A DNA stretch of 64,000 nt from Dokdonella sp. (lineage in GTDB: Bacteria > Pseudomonadota > Gammaproteobacteria > Xanthomonadales > Rhodanobacteraceae). Positions 35,302 through 44,836 of this stretch are shown here, one piece after another. Positions within the stretch are counted from its first letter, which is position 1, and each line of letters opens with the position of its first letter. Position numbers and translations under genes: made by a program. The stretch lies in contig JADJQH010000008.1 in NCBI GenBank assembly GCA_016712865.1, forward strand, positions 434,001 through 498,000, in the 5' to 3' direction. The notes beneath the pieces were generated by a model. It had not been told where the DNA came from, did no database searches, and worked only from the letters and a program-made list of their open reading frames with translations.

Positions 35302-36147
35302 ATGGCTACCAGTCCTGCCATCGGCAATCACTCCGAAGAAGACCGCGCAGGCAGCGTGCATCGCCCGGTGCTGCGAGTACGTGACGGGACAACCAGCGTG
35401 GATGTGGATGCCGTCGCCAGCGAAGTGCCGCTGGCCTTGAGCTACAACGGCGAGTCCTTTGCGGTGATGATGGCGACGCCGTTGGACCTGGAAGATTTCG
35501 CGCTGGGCTTCTCCTTGAGCGAAGCCATCATTCCCTGCGCCAGCGAGCTTTCAGGCATCGATGTGCATGCGCACCTGGAAGGTTTTGCCATCGACATGCG
35601 CATTCCCCAGGCGCGCGCCGAGATGCTGGCCTCACGCGCACGCAACGTGACCGGCAACAGTGGCTGTGGCCTGTGTGGCACGCGCGAACTGGAGCAGGTG
35701 CTGCGCCATCCGGCTCCGGTTGCGCATGGCGAGGCACTTCGCGCGGCGGCGCTGCAACGCGGGCTTGCTGCGCTCGGCGCCGCGCAACCACTGAACCAGG
35801 CGACCGGTGCAACCCATGCGGCGGCGTGGGCAGACATGGACGGTAAACTCGTCTTGCTGCGCGAGGATGTCGGTCGCCACAATGCGCTGGACAAGCTGAT
35901 CGGTGCCATGGCGCTAACGCGGGTCGAGGTTGCCGATGGTTTCCTGATACTGACCAGTCGAGCCAGCTACGAAATGGTGCAGAAAGCGGCCACGTTCGGC
36001 ATCGGATTGATTGCCGCCATTTCCGCGCCGACTGCATTGGCCATTCATTTTGCCGAAGCCTGCGAGGTCACCCTGATCGGTTTTGCGCGCGGCACGAGTC
36101 ATGTCATCTACACTCACGCGCAACGCGTCATCAGCGGGGAGTCCTGA
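35302..36147 (+). CDS. fdhD: Formate dehydrogenase accessory sulfurtransferase FdhD
   Basis: The 281-residue protein has the paired cysteines of FdhD in NSGCGLCG (Cys122 and Cys125), which carry sulfur from IscS to the bis-MGD cofactor of formate dehydrogenase. LREDVGRHNALDKLIG and LTSRASYEMVQKAATFGI are family signatures. It is needed to sulfurate the FdsA cofactor. In fds operons its counterpart (fdsC) normally follows fdsA directly; here 5.7 kb of accessory DNA intervenes. fdsD follows three bases after its stop. Confidence 0.94.
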   Translation: MATSPAIGNHSEEDRAGSVHRPVLRVRDGTTSVDVDAVASEVPLALSYNGESFAVMMATPLDLEDFALGFSLSEAIIPCASELSGIDVHAHLEGFAIDMRIPQARAEMLASRARNVTGNSGCGLCGTRELEQVLRHPAPVAHGEALRAAALQRGLAALGAAQPLNQATGATHAAAWADMDGKLVLLREDVGRHNALDKLIGAMALTRVEVADGFLILTSRASYEMVQKAATFGIGLIAAISAPTALAIHFAEACEVTLIGFARGTSHVIYTHAQRVISGES

Positions 36148-36150
36148 TCC

Positions 36151-36390
36151 ATGGATGTGAAACGACTGAATGCCATGGCCAACGACATTGCGGCCTACTT
36201 CGCCAGCGAGCCGGACAGGGAAGCGGCGATTGCCGGCATCGTCAATCACATCCGCAAGAGTTGGGATCCACGCATGCGGCGCCAGATCACGCAGCAGTCG
36301 GCCGACGACGCGGCTGGTTTGATTGAGCTTGCCCGCGCCGCTATCGATCGCCTGACGTTGCCGCCAGACTCCGGGCCTCCAGGAATGTAG
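36151..36390 (+). CDS. fdsD: NAD-dependent formate dehydrogenase delta subunit
   Basis: The 79-residue product matches FdsD: VKRLNAMANDIAAYFASEPD, GIVNHIRKSWDPRMRRQI and LIELARAAIDRL. FdsD is a small, non-catalytic protein required for full activity of FdsGBA-type enzymes. The last residues (GPPGM) and the TAG stop at 36388-36390 lie at or in the head of a REP element (TGTAGGAGCCCC), so the natural end may have been replaced. Confidence 0.9.
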   Translation: MDVKRLNAMANDIAAYFASEPDREAAIAGIVNHIRKSWDPRMRRQITQQSADDAAGLIELARAAIDRLTLPPDSGPPGM

Positions 36391-36505
36391 GAGCCCCGAA
36401 GTGGGGGTGAATGCCCCTTCGTCGGGCTCAGGACAGGCTTCAGGCGTTCATCCCCTTTTCGGGGCTTGCCCCCTTTTCGGGGCTTGCCCCCTTTTCGGGG
36501 CGAAG
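36386..36505. repeat. REP head plus tandem CCCCTTTTCGGGGCTTGC units
   Basis: TGTAGGAGCCCC at 36386 begins the block. From about 36452 an 18-bp unit, CCCCTTTTCGGGGCTTGC, is repeated nearly three times, each with its own CCCC...GGGG hairpin. The block fills the gap after fdsD and could act as a transcription terminator. Confidence 0.75.
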
Positions 36506-36529
36506 GCATTTCCGCAGGGATGACGATCC

Positions 36530-36642
36530 AAGGAAGGTCTGAACACGTATTGTCGCGAGCAAGCTCGCTCCCAGCATTGCATGATTTTGTGGGAGCGAGC
36601 TTGCTCGCGACGAATGAGCTCCGTACTTGTTCAGAGTATCCC
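36530..36642. repeat. Palindromic element, copy 1
   Basis: Outer arms AGGTCTGAACACGTA and TACTTGTTCAGA enclose a long stem, TCGCGAGCAAGCTCGCTCCC / GGGAGCGAGCTTGCTCGCGA. A nearly identical element lies at 38416-38529 in the same orientation. The core resembles a REP family common in Pseudomonas. Together they bracket two secreted-protein genes. Confidence 0.85.
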
Positions 36643-36667
36643 TAAGGAATCGACCCTCAAGGGTCTC

Positions 36668-37006
36668 CTACATGAGGGGCACGGCGGCGGACTGCGTCAT
36701 GCTGATTGCCGGCAGTGCCACGTTGGTGCTTTCCGCAACGGCTTCGAAATCCGGGCGCACGGTCAAGGTCGGCATCAGGGTGACCGGCTGCGGACGCGTG
36801 TTGGCCAGTTTCCAGCGCGCAGGTGCACCGGGATTCGAAACGCTGGCCGTGACCGTCATCTCCGGCATCAGGGTAGCCGGAACGGGCGCGTCTGTTTCCA
36901 GGGTGGCGAATGATTGCGCGTTGGCGCCGGCGGATGCGAATGCCATCAAGGCACCACAGCACAGCAGCGAGATATAGGTTTTGCGATACGTCGAGCGAGC
37001 GTTCAT
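36668..37006 (-). CDS. Small secreted protein with an internal repeat
   Basis: The 112-residue protein starts at ATG 37004-37006 with AGGAG ten bases upstream. It has a signal peptide (YISLLCCGALMAFASAGANA). The mature part has two related stretches, VPATLMPEMTVTA and PVTLMPTLTVRPD, and no recognised domain. Its TAG stop (36668-36670) comes from a TGTAGGAG repeat head, as in fdsD. An ORF extending further upstream is not supported. Function unknown. Confidence 0.65.
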   Translation of the reverse strand: MNARSTYRKTYISLLCCGALMAFASAGANAQSFATLETDAPVPATLMPEMTVTASVSNPGAPARWKLANTRPQPVTLMPTLTVRPDFEAVAESTNVALPAISMTQSAAVPLM

Positions 37007-37229
37007 TTTACAACTCCTGCAATTGAGTGACTCGGTTTTCATTGAGCAAGCACCGTGCCACCCGTGAAACCGTTGTCGCTTGCAGGAAATGAGATGCAGG
37101 ATCAATGAATTAAGTTGCTAGGCTGGAAGTCATGCGTGCGCAAGCGGACACCCGAGCGGACGCTTTGCCTTGTCCGTGGACAGTCTGCATGGCCCCGCGC
37201 GGTGGCCCAATTCCCGATGCTTCCGGTTG

Positions 37230-38360
37230 CTATTGGAAACCGTCTTCAAAAATGAAATCCCAGGTCTGGTTTTCGTAGGCACCGGGGTCCAGCGCGCTGA
37301 AGCGCGTGCGCAGCGATCCGCTCAGGTCATAGCCGAGGTAGCCATAGATTGGCACTGTGCCGAGCCCCGCGTTGATGAAGGGCGAATCGTCACGCAGGCG
37401 GAAATCCTGGTTGGGGGCATCGACGAAACGCGGGTCGCCAACCAGCGCGTTGCTTGCGCTCAAGGGCAGGTTGCCGGAAAGCGCGCCGATCAGGCTGTAG
37501 TTGGCAAACGCCGCGCCATTGCCGAAGCCGCCCGCAGCGGCGCCTTCGATATTGACGTCGGAAATCGCGTTGTTGAACAACAGGCTGTTGATGATGTCCA
37601 GGCGCATGCCCTCGCCCAGCATCGCGGCAATGCCGCACCCACGAACTCCCTGACCGGGGCATTGGCCGTTGGCAAATGTGCTGTTGGCGACGAGCACGCC
37701 ATTGGGGCCATCGCCGGCCAGCACAACGGCGGAAAAATGGGCGAACGCTGTGGTGGGCGCCACGTTGTTGCTGAACTGGCTGTTGACGATTCGAACCAGG
37801 CCGCGACGTGCGTAGAAGTCCGCACCACCGCCGAAGTACCCGGAACTGTTGGCAACGATCACGTTGTCCAGCCAGAACTCGACCTGGACATCGGTGTAGG
37901 AAGCCATCTGCAGACCGCCGCCGCGCTGGAACGTGGCTGAATCACCATAGCCGTCGCGAATGCTCAGGTTCTGCAGGCCATAGCGTGGTCCCGAGGACAC
38001 GCCAGCGTTCGGCAGGAAGTACATTGCCAACACCTGATGCATTGCGGAGCCGGTCAGCACCGTACTGGCGGCGTTGCCGTTCTGCGCGGCGCAATTGTTG
38101 TCGCCCTGCTGCACCCAGCCGCCGGTCAGGAAAGCCCAGCCGGGGTTCGGACTGTTGTAGACCAATTGCTGGCTGGACGCATAGATGCCCTGCCGCAGCC
38201 GGATCTCGTCGTCGTTGAACGAGGCTGCGGCCGCAGACAGTGCAGTCTGTAGATCGCTGACGTTGGTGACGCAGTAGATGGCTGCGGAAGCCTTCGGCAC
38301 GACCATGAGCAGGCCCAGGCCAAGCAGGAACCCGGTCGACAGTCGGAAAAAATGGGACAC
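37230..38360 (-). CDS. Secreted right-handed beta-helix protein with a C-terminal FEDGFQ motif
   Basis: The 376-residue protein starts at GTG 38358-38360, with GGAG upstream; a longer frame begins inside the palindromic repeat. A signal peptide (LSTGFLLGLGLLMVVPKASA) is followed by repeats typical of pectate-lyase-like beta-helices: LQNLSIRDGYGDS, VIVANSSGYFGGG, IVNSQFSNN and LLFNNAISD. The end FVDAPNQDFRLRDDSPFINAG is the usual closing motif of choice-of-anchor Q proteins. The last residues, WDFIFEDGFQ, resemble a short C-terminal motif seen on many secreted proteins of this order, perhaps a sorting signal. The ligand is unknown. Confidence 0.75.
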   Translation of the reverse strand: MSHFFRLSTGFLLGLGLLMVVPKASAAIYCVTNVSDLQTALSAAAASFNDDEIRLRQGIYASSQQLVYNSPNPGWAFLTGGWVQQGDNNCAAQNGNAASTVLTGSAMHQVLAMYFLPNAGVSSGPRYGLQNLSIRDGYGDSATFQRGGGLQMASYTDVQVEFWLDNVIVANSSGYFGGGADFYARRGLVRIVNSQFSNNVAPTTAFAHFSAVVLAGDGPNGVLVANSTFANGQCPGQGVRGCGIAAMLGEGMRLDIINSLLFNNAISDVNIEGAAAGGFGNGAAFANYSLIGALSGNLPLSASNALVGDPRFVDAPNQDFRLRDDSPFINAGLGTVPIYGYLGYDLSGSLRTRFSALDPGAYENQTWDFIFEDGFQ

Positions 38361-38415
38361 GACGCGCTCCGCAGTGGGGTTGGTCCCGAATACGCAGTTT
38401 CGAGAGCAAATCCCC

Positions 38416-38529
38416 AAGGAAGGTCTGAACAAGTATTGTCGCGAGCAAGCTCGCTCCGACCATTGCTTGATTTTGTGGGAGCGAGCTTGCTCGCGACGAA
38501 TGAGTTCCGTACTTGTTCAGAGTTTCCCT
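38416..38529. repeat. Palindromic element, copy 2
   Basis: Same structure as copy 1 at 36530-36642, with outer arms AGGTCTGAACAAGTA/TACTTGTTCAGA and stem GCGAGCAAGCTCGCTC/GAGCGAGCTTGCTCGC. It differs at only a few positions. It lies just upstream of the beta-helix gene and downstream of putA. Confidence 0.85.
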
Positions 38530-38558
38530 GACGCGGTTGACGGCTGCGGTCGCCCCGG

Positions 38559-41500
38559 TTACTCCGACAGGGTCAACAGCGAGGCATTGCCGCCCGCCGC
38601 GGTGGTGTTGATGGTGAGCGTGCGCTCAGTGGCGAAGCGCAGCAGGTAGTGCGGGCCGCCGGCCTTGGGGCCGGTGCCGGACAGGTTCTCGCCGCCGAAG
38701 GGCTGCACGCCAACCACCGCGCCGATCTGGTTGCGGTTGACGTAGCAGTTGCCGACCTTGGCACGCTTGACGATGTGATCGACCGTATCGTTGATGCGGC
38801 TGTGGATGCCGAGGGTGAGTCCGTAGCCGGTGGCGTTGATCGCGTCGATGACCTTGTCGAGTTCGTCGGCCTTCCAGCGCAGCACATGCAGGATGGGTCC
38901 GAAAACTTCCTTGTGCAGGATGTCCAGGCGCGGAATCTCGTAGGCGCGCGGGGCAAAGAAGGTGCCATGCTCGGTGCCTTCGCTGCGTGAAACCTCGCCG
39001 ATGAGCTTTGCTTCCTTGTCCATGCGCTGGGTATGGTCGGTGAGCACCTTGTGCGAGGCGACATCGATGACGGGGCCGACATCGGTGGAGAGCAGGCCGG
39101 GGTCAGCCATTTTCAGTTCGGCCATGGCGCCCTTGAGCATGGTGATGACCTTGTCGGCAATGTCTTCCTGCACGTACAGCACGCGCGCGGCCGAACAGCG
39201 CTGGCCGGCCGAATCGAACGCCGACGCACAGACATCCTTGACCAGTTGTTCGGGCAGCGCCGACGAATCCGCGATCAGCGCATTCTGGCCGCCGGTTTCG
39301 GCGATCAGTGCGGCGATGGAGGAATTGCGCGCGGCCAGGGTACGGTTGATGGTCCAGGCGGTTTCGGTGGAACCGGTAAAGCACACGCCGGCCACATCGT
39401 TTTGCGTGAGCAGGGTATTGCCGAGCACCGAACCCTTGCAGGGCACGAATTGCAACACGGCCTCCGGTACCCCGGCCTCGTGCAGCAGCTTGACCGCGGC
39501 ATGGCCGATCAGGGTGGTCTGGTCGGCGGGTTTGGCAATCACGCTGTTGCCAGCGGCGAGTGCGGCGACCACCTGGCCCATGAAGATGGCCAGCGGGAAG
39601 TTCCACGGGCTGATGCAGACAAACACGCCACGGCCGTGCAGGTGCAGGGCGTTGGATTCACCGGTCGGGCCGGGTAGGGTTTCGGGTTGGGCAAACAACT
39701 TGCGTGCCATGGTCGCGTAGTAGCGGCAGAAGTCGGCGGCTTCGCGCACCTCCGCAATGGCTGCCGGTATGGTCTTGCCGGCTTCGCGCACGCACAGGGC
39801 GATGAATTCCGCTCGGCGCGCTTCCAATGTGTCGGCGGCATGTTCAAGGATCTTGGCGCGACTGGCGGCGGGCAGGGCATTCCATTCCGGTTGCGCGGCA
39901 ACGGCATTGCGCAAGGCCAGTTGCAACGTCGCGGCGTCGGCACTCCGGCTGTGGCCGACCACACGGCGGCGGTCGGCTGGGTCGGTGACCTCGCGCGCGC
40001 TTTCCGACGTCTGGCTGCCCGGCACCAGTGGCGCAGCGGACCATGGTTTGTGCGCGGCATTGACGCTGGTCGCCAGCGCGTTCAGTTCGTTTTCGTTGGC
40101 AAGGTTGGCGCCCATGGAATTCTTCCGTTGCTCGCCGAACAAAGCGATCGGCTGTGGGATGCGGGGATGGGATTTGGAATCGAGTGGTCGTACCAGCTCG
40201 CAGGGATCGGCGACCAGATCACGGATCGGCACGTTCTCGTCGACCACGCGATTGACGAAGCTGGTGTTGGCGCCGTTTTCCAGCAGGCGACGCACCAGGT
40301 ACGGCAACAAGTCCTCATGGCTGCCAACCGGCGCGTACACCCGGCACGGCACGTTGAGGTTCTTCTCGCCGATCACTTCGGCATACAGGTCGGTGCCCAT
40401 GCCGTGCAGGCGCTGGTACTCGTAGGGTCGGCCATGCGCGTAGTGGTGGATGGCGGCAATCGTGTGCGCGTTGTGGGTGGCAAACTGCGGATAGATGAAC
40501 TCGCTTCCGACTTCGAACATCTGTCGAGCGCAGGCGAGGTAGGAAATATCGGTGTTCGGCTTGCGCGTGAACACCGGGTAGCCGGAAAGCCCTTGTTCCT
40601 GGGCGCGCTTGATTTCGGAGTCCCAATAGGCGCCCTTGACCAGGCGTACGCACCAGCGCCGCTTGTGCTTGCGTGCGGTTTCGGCCAGCCAGTCGATCAC
40701 GAACGGCGCGCGCTTCTGGTAGGCCTGCACGGCCAGGCCGAAGCCGTTCCAGCCGGCGAGTGACGGATGGGCGAATACCGCACCGATCACGTCCAGCGAA
40801 AGCTCCAGCCGATCCGCTTCCTCGGCGTCGACCGTCATGCCGACGCGCTGTGCCATGGCCAGTTGCGCGAGTTCCAGTACGCGCGGCGTCAGCTCGGCAT
40901 GCACGCGTGCGCGGTTGGGGATGTCGTAGCGCGGATGGATTGCGGACAGCTTGACGGAGATGGAGGGCGCGTCGAGGACATCTTTCCACGGTCCACGCTT
41001 GCCGAGAGCGCGAATGGCGTCGCGGTAAGCCTGCATGTAGCGCGCGGCATCGGCTTCGGTAAGCGCCGCCTCGCCCAGCATGTCGTAGGAATAGCGGTAG
41101 GCTGCATTGTCCTTCTGCGCGGCGCGATCCTGCGCTTCCTCGATGGTGCGGCCCATGACGAACTGATGGCCCATGATGCGCATGGCCTGGCGCACGGCCA
41201 GGCGGATCACCGGCTCGCCGGCGCGCCCCACCAATCGGCGCAAGGCACCGGTGAAATTGGTCCGGGTTTCCTCGGCCAGCTGCACCAGGCGACCGGTGAG
41301 CATCAAGCCCCAGGTCGAGGCATTCACGAACAGCGATTCGCTGGCACCGACGTGCTTCTTCCAGTTGGCATCGCCGAGCTTGTCGCGAATCAGCTTGTCC
41401 GCGGTTTCCGCATCGGGCACGCGCAGCAGGGCTTCGGCCACGCACATCAGCAGCACGCCTTCCTCGCTGGAAAGGTCGTACTCGCGCATGAAGGACTCGA

Positions 41501-41708
41501 CAGCGCTCTGCTTGTCGGACTTGGCGCGCACCTTGCCCACCAGATCCGCGGCGCGCGTGAGCACCTGCTCGCGCTCGACCGGACCGAGACTGGCCTGGCC
41601 CAGCAAGTCATTGACCGCTTCGGTTTCATCGCGTGACCAGGCAGCAGTGATCCGCGCGCGCGCGGGGTCGGATTGCGCGGGCAACTCAGGACTCAGGATA
41701 TCGCTCAC
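38559..41708 (-). CDS. putA: Bifunctional proline dehydrogenase / L-glutamate gamma-semialdehyde dehydrogenase
   Basis: The 1049-residue protein lacks the N-terminal ribbon-helix-helix of regulatory PutA, so it should be purely enzymatic. The PRODH barrel (about residues 70-470) has APSISVKLSAIHPRY, LVKGAYWDSEIK and YPQFATHNAHT. The aldehyde dehydrogenase half has SPWNFPLAIFMGQV, Glu in IAETGGQNA and the catalytic Cys in GQRCSAARVL. It converts proline to glutamate, reducing FAD/quinone and NAD. The GTG start at 41706-41708 begins the conserved region. It is divergent from the cytochrome oxidase cluster. Confidence 0.95.
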   Translation of the reverse strand: MSDILSPELPAQSDPARARITAAWSRDETEAVNDLLGQASLGPVEREQVLTRAADLVGKVRAKSDKQSAVESFMREYDLSSEEGVLLMCVAEALLRVPDAETADKLIRDKLGDANWKKHVGASESLFVNASTWGLMLTGRLVQLAEETRTNFTGALRRLVGRAGEPVIRLAVRQAMRIMGHQFVMGRTIEEAQDRAAQKDNAAYRYSYDMLGEAALTEADAARYMQAYRDAIRALGKRGPWKDVLDAPSISVKLSAIHPRYDIPNRARVHAELTPRVLELAQLAMAQRVGMTVDAEEADRLELSLDVIGAVFAHPSLAGWNGFGLAVQAYQKRAPFVIDWLAETARKHKRRWCVRLVKGAYWDSEIKRAQEQGLSGYPVFTRKPNTDISYLACARQMFEVGSEFIYPQFATHNAHTIAAIHHYAHGRPYEYQRLHGMGTDLYAEVIGEKNLNVPCRVYAPVGSHEDLLPYLVRRLLENGANTSFVNRVVDENVPIRDLVADPCELVRPLDSKSHPRIPQPIALFGEQRKNSMGANLANENELNALATSVNAAHKPWSAAPLVPGSQTSESAREVTDPADRRRVVGHSRSADAATLQLALRNAVAAQPEWNALPAASRAKILEHAADTLEARRAEFIALCVREAGKTIPAAIAEVREAADFCRYYATMARKLFAQPETLPGPTGESNALHLHGRGVFVCISPWNFPLAIFMGQVVAALAAGNSVIAKPADQTTLIGHAAVKLLHEAGVPEAVLQFVPCKGSVLGNTLLTQNDVAGVCFTGSTETAWTINRTLAARNSSIAALIAETGGQNALIADSSALPEQLVKDVCASAFDSAGQRCSAARVLYVQEDIADKVITMLKGAMAELKMADPGLLSTDVGPVIDVASHKVLTDHTQRMDKEAKLIGEVSRSEGTEHGTFFAPRAYEIPRLDILHKEVFGPILHVLRWKADELDKVIDAINATGYGLTLGIHSRINDTVDHIVKRAKVGNCYVNRNQIGAVVGVQPFGGENLSGTGPKAGGPHYLLRFATERTLTINTTAAGGNASLLTLSE

Positions 41709-42225
41709 GATGTGTGGGCTCTCGGGCTGTGGGCAGGATGGAAATCGATGTCGCGGCGGTGAAAGTCGGTTGCCGGCACCGATCCGTGCAGAGCTTCGGA
41801 TCAATCCGATTCCGCGGCAATCGGGCAATTGGCCGCGCACGGCAATGCCGAATGGAACCTGGAGCATGTCGGCAAGCACAGGAAGCAACGACAATTCGCG
41901 CAACCTGCTTATTCTAAGGCAACGGTGATCAACCGGCGAAGGCGCCAGGAGGCGCGGATGCCGGTGTCGGCATGGCGCGGCGGGGGACGCCCCGCAGGAA
42001 CCGCGAATGGACGCAATTCAAGGGCTTGGCGCGTTCGGGGCCAGCGTGTCCTTGCCGCTGCATCGCGCACTCCACTATCATTCCGAGGCTCCCCAGCCTG
42101 TCGAATCCGCGGGTATTGCATGCCTTGCATGCGTTTCCAGCGGACTGCGGGCAAGGCAATCCGAGTCGATCACGGGGTTGGTCGACCAACGGTCCATGTG
42201 ATCCAAGGTATCCAAGGTGATGGCA
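41709..42225. other. Divergent putA / ctaC intergenic region
   Basis: This stretch of 517 bp between two divergent operons must contain promoters for both. I could not pick a convincing -35/-10 pair. The frames within it have no family-like sequence. No clear repeat was seen. Confidence 0.5.
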
Positions 42226-43173
42226 ATGACGTCAGGTGGGATCTCGCGAATGCGCCGCGCGCTGGCCGCGCCAGCTTTGATGGTTCTCGGCATGTTCGCG
42301 CATCAGGTTGCGATGGCCAATCCGGAGCCATGGCAGCTCAACATGCCCAAGGGCGTGACCGTGACCTCCAACGAGGTCCATGACATCCACATGATCGTGC
42401 TGTGGATCTGCGTGGCCATCGGCGTGGTCGTGTTCGGCTTGATGTTTGTCGCCATGTTCCGCTTCCGCAAGTCGAAGGGCGCGGTGGCGGCCACCTGGGA
42501 CCACAGCACCAAGCTTGAAGCGATTTGGACCATCATCCCCATCCTGATCCTCATCGGCAGCGCCTGGCCGGCCACCACCTTGTTGCTGCGCATGGCCGAC
42601 ACCTCCGGCTCCGAGATGACCGTGAAGGTCACCGGCTACCAGTGGAAATGGCGCTACGAGTACGTTGATTTCTTCGGCAAGGACCCCGGTATCAATTTCG
42701 TGTCGAGCCTTGAAGCGCAGTCCAACCGCGCACGCCAGCTGGGTTCGGGCATCGATCCCGCCTCCATCCAGGTGGACGGCGTCTCGACCTATCTTCTCGA
42801 CGTTGACAAGCCGCTGGTGTTGCCAACCGGCGTCAAGATCCGCTTCGTGTTCACGGCGGATGACGTGATCCACGCCTGGTGGGTGCCGTCACTGGGTTGG
42901 AAGCAGGACGCCATTCCCGGCATCATCAATTCCGCCTGGACCGAAATCAGCCAGCCGGGCACCTACCGCGGCCAATGCGCGGAACTGTGCGGACGCGATC
43001 ATGGCTTCATGCCGATCGTGGTCAAGGCCGTGCCCAAGGCTGAATTCGAACAGTGGATGACCGCGCAGGCGCCCGCACCGGCACCTGCACCAGCGCCCGC
43101 GGAGCCTGCTCCGGCAGAGCCTGCACCCGCCACTGCAACCACCAACGCTCCGACGACGGCCCCGCAAGGCTGA
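42226..43173 (+). CDS. ctaC: Cytochrome c oxidase subunit II
   Basis: The 315-residue subunit has an N-terminal signal-like segment, two membrane helices ([21 protein letters not shown] and [15 protein letters not shown]) and a periplasmic CuA domain. CuA ligands are in [11 protein letters not shown] and [15 protein letters not shown] Pro/Ala-rich tail (about residues 283-315) follows. The start is taken at ATG 42226, eight bases after AAGG; GTG 42217 and ATG 42220 are alternatives. It is the first gene of the aa3-type oxidase cluster, 31 bp before ctaD. Confidence 0.95.
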   Translation: MTSGGISRMRRALAAPALMVLGMFAHQVAMANPEPWQLNMPKGVTVTSNEVHDIHMIVLWICVAIGVVVFGLMFVAMFRFRKSKGAVAATWDHSTKLEAIWTIIPILILIGSAWPATTLLLRMADTSGSEMTVKVTGYQWKWRYEYVDFFGKDPGINFVSSLEAQSNRARQLGSGIDPASIQVDGVSTYLLDVDKPLVLPTGVKIRFVFTADDVIHAWWVPSLGWKQDAIPGIINSAWTEISQPGTYRGQCAELCGRDHGFMPIVVKAVPKAEFEQWMTAQAPAPAPAPAPAEPAPAEPAPATATTNAPTTAPQG

Positions 43174-43204
43174 TTCCGAAACCGATTTTCCCGAGGTAGA
43201 GGCC

Positions 43205-44827
43205 ATGGCCCACGCTGCCGTCCACGACACCCATCACGACGCCCACGACCACAAGCCGCAAGGCTTCCTGCATCGCTGGCTGTTCACTACAAACCACAAG
43301 GACATCGGCACCCTGTATCTGGTGTTCTCGATGCTGATGTTCTTCGTTGGCGGCTCCATGGCCATGATCATCCGCGCCGAATTGTTCGAGCCGGGCATGC
43401 AACTGGTGCGGCCGGAGTTCTTCAATGAAATGACCTCGGTGCACGCGCTGGTGATGATCTTCGGCGCGGTGATGCCGGCATTCGTCGGCCTGGGCAACTG
43501 GATGATCCCGATGCAGATCGGTGCTCCGGACATGGCCCTGCCGCGCATGAACAACTGGTCGTTCTGGATCCTGCCGTTCGCCTTCACCCTGCTCTTGTCC
43601 AGCCTGTTCATGCCGGGCGCCGGGCCGCAAGGTGGCTGGACCCTGTATCCGCCGCTGTCGCTGCAAGGCGGCAACAGCGTCGCCTTCGTCATTTTCGCCA
43701 TCCACATGATGGGCATCAGCTCGATCATGGGTGCGATCAACATTATCGCCACCATCCTCAACATGCGCGCGCCGGGCATGGACCTGCTGAAGATGCCGAT
43801 CTTCGTCTGGTCGTGGCTGATCACCGCGTTCCTGTTGATTGCGGTGATGCCGGTTCTGGCCGGTGCAGTAACCATGCTGCTCACCGACAAGTATTTCGGC
43901 ACCAGCTTCTTCAACGCGGCCGGTGGTGGCGACCCGGTCATGTACCAGCACATCTTCTGGTTCTTCGGGCATCCCGAGGTGTACATCATGATCCTGCCGG
44001 CGTTCGGCATCGTCAGCGAGATCATTCCGACTTTTGCGCGCAAGCCGCTGTTCGGCTACCAGGCGATGATCTATGCCATCGCCTCCATCGCCTTCCTCTC
44101 CTTCATCGTCTGGGCCCACCACATGTTCACCGTGGGCATGCCGCTGGGTGGAGAGCTGTACTTCATGTACGCGACCATGCTGATCGCCATTCCCACCGGG
44201 GTGAAGGTGTTCAACTGGGTCACCACCATGTGGGAAGGATCGATGACCTTCGAGACGCCGATGCTGTTCGCCATCGCGTTCGTCATCCTCTTTACCATCG
44301 GCGGATTCTCCGGCCTGATGCTGGCCATCGTGCCGGCGGACTTCCAGTACCACGACACTTATTTCGTGGTTGCCCACTTCCATTATGTGCTGGTTACCGG
44401 CGCGATCTTCGCGATCATGGCCTCGGTGTACTACTGGCTGCCGAAGTGGTGCGGCAACATGTACTCCGAGCGCTGGGGCAAGATCCATTTCTGGATGAGC
44501 GTGATCTCGGTGAATGTGCTGTTCTTCCCGCAGCATTTCCTCGGGCTGGCCGGCATGCCGCGTCGCATTCCCGACTACAACGTCGCCTTCGCCGACTTCA
44601 ACATGATTTCCTCGATTGGCGGATTCTGGTTCGGCGCCAGCCAATTGCTGTTTGTCGGCGTGGTCATCCATGCCGTGTACTTCTCGAAGAAGCGTGCGCA
44701 AGCGCGCGTCTGGGAAGGGGCGCGCGGCCTGGAGTGGACGGTGCCTTCGCCGGCGCCGCATCACACCTTCAGTGAGCCGCCGGTGATCGACAATTCGCAG
44801 TTGGCACACGGCGACGTGACGCACTGA
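43205..44827 (+). CDS. ctaD: Cytochrome c oxidase subunit I
   Basis: The 540-residue catalytic subunit has 12 membrane spans. Haem/CuB residues are recognisable in [11 protein letters not shown] (CuB His and the His-Tyr cross-link), [10 protein letters not shown] and [14 protein letters not shown]-channel and D-channel regions look complete ([20 protein letters not shown]). It reduces oxygen to water and pumps protons. GAGG precedes ATG 43205. ctaG follows in nine bases, indicating an operon. Confidence 0.97.
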   Translation: MAHAAVHDTHHDAHDHKPQGFLHRWLFTTNHKDIGTLYLVFSMLMFFVGGSMAMIIRAELFEPGMQLVRPEFFNEMTSVHALVMIFGAVMPAFVGLGNWMIPMQIGAPDMALPRMNNWSFWILPFAFTLLLSSLFMPGAGPQGGWTLYPPLSLQGGNSVAFVIFAIHMMGISSIMGAINIIATILNMRAPGMDLLKMPIFVWSWLITAFLLIAVMPVLAGAVTMLLTDKYFGTSFFNAAGGGDPVMYQHIFWFFGHPEVYIMILPAFGIVSEIIPTFARKPLFGYQAMIYAIASIAFLSFIVWAHHMFTVGMPLGGELYFMYATMLIAIPTGVKVFNWVTTMWEGSMTFETPMLFAIAFVILFTIGGFSGLMLAIVPADFQYHDTYFVVAHFHYVLVTGAIFAIMASVYYWLPKWCGNMYSERWGKIHFWMSVISVNVLFFPQHFLGLAGMPRRIPDYNVAFADFNMISSIGGFWFGASQLLFVGVVIHAVYFSKKRAQARVWEGARGLEWTVPSPAPHHTFSEPPVIDNSQLAHGDVTH

Positions 44828-44836
44828 GGTGGTTGG

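Noticed and set aside
33637-35361. A 574-codon minus-strand open frame
   Set aside because: Antisense shadow of the MFS transporter and the 181-residue membrane protein; no domain-like sequence.
38433-38505. Rho-independent terminator of putA
   Set aside because: The very long symmetrical stem is a copy of a dispersed element and lacks a T run; it may affect transcription but was annotated as a repeat.
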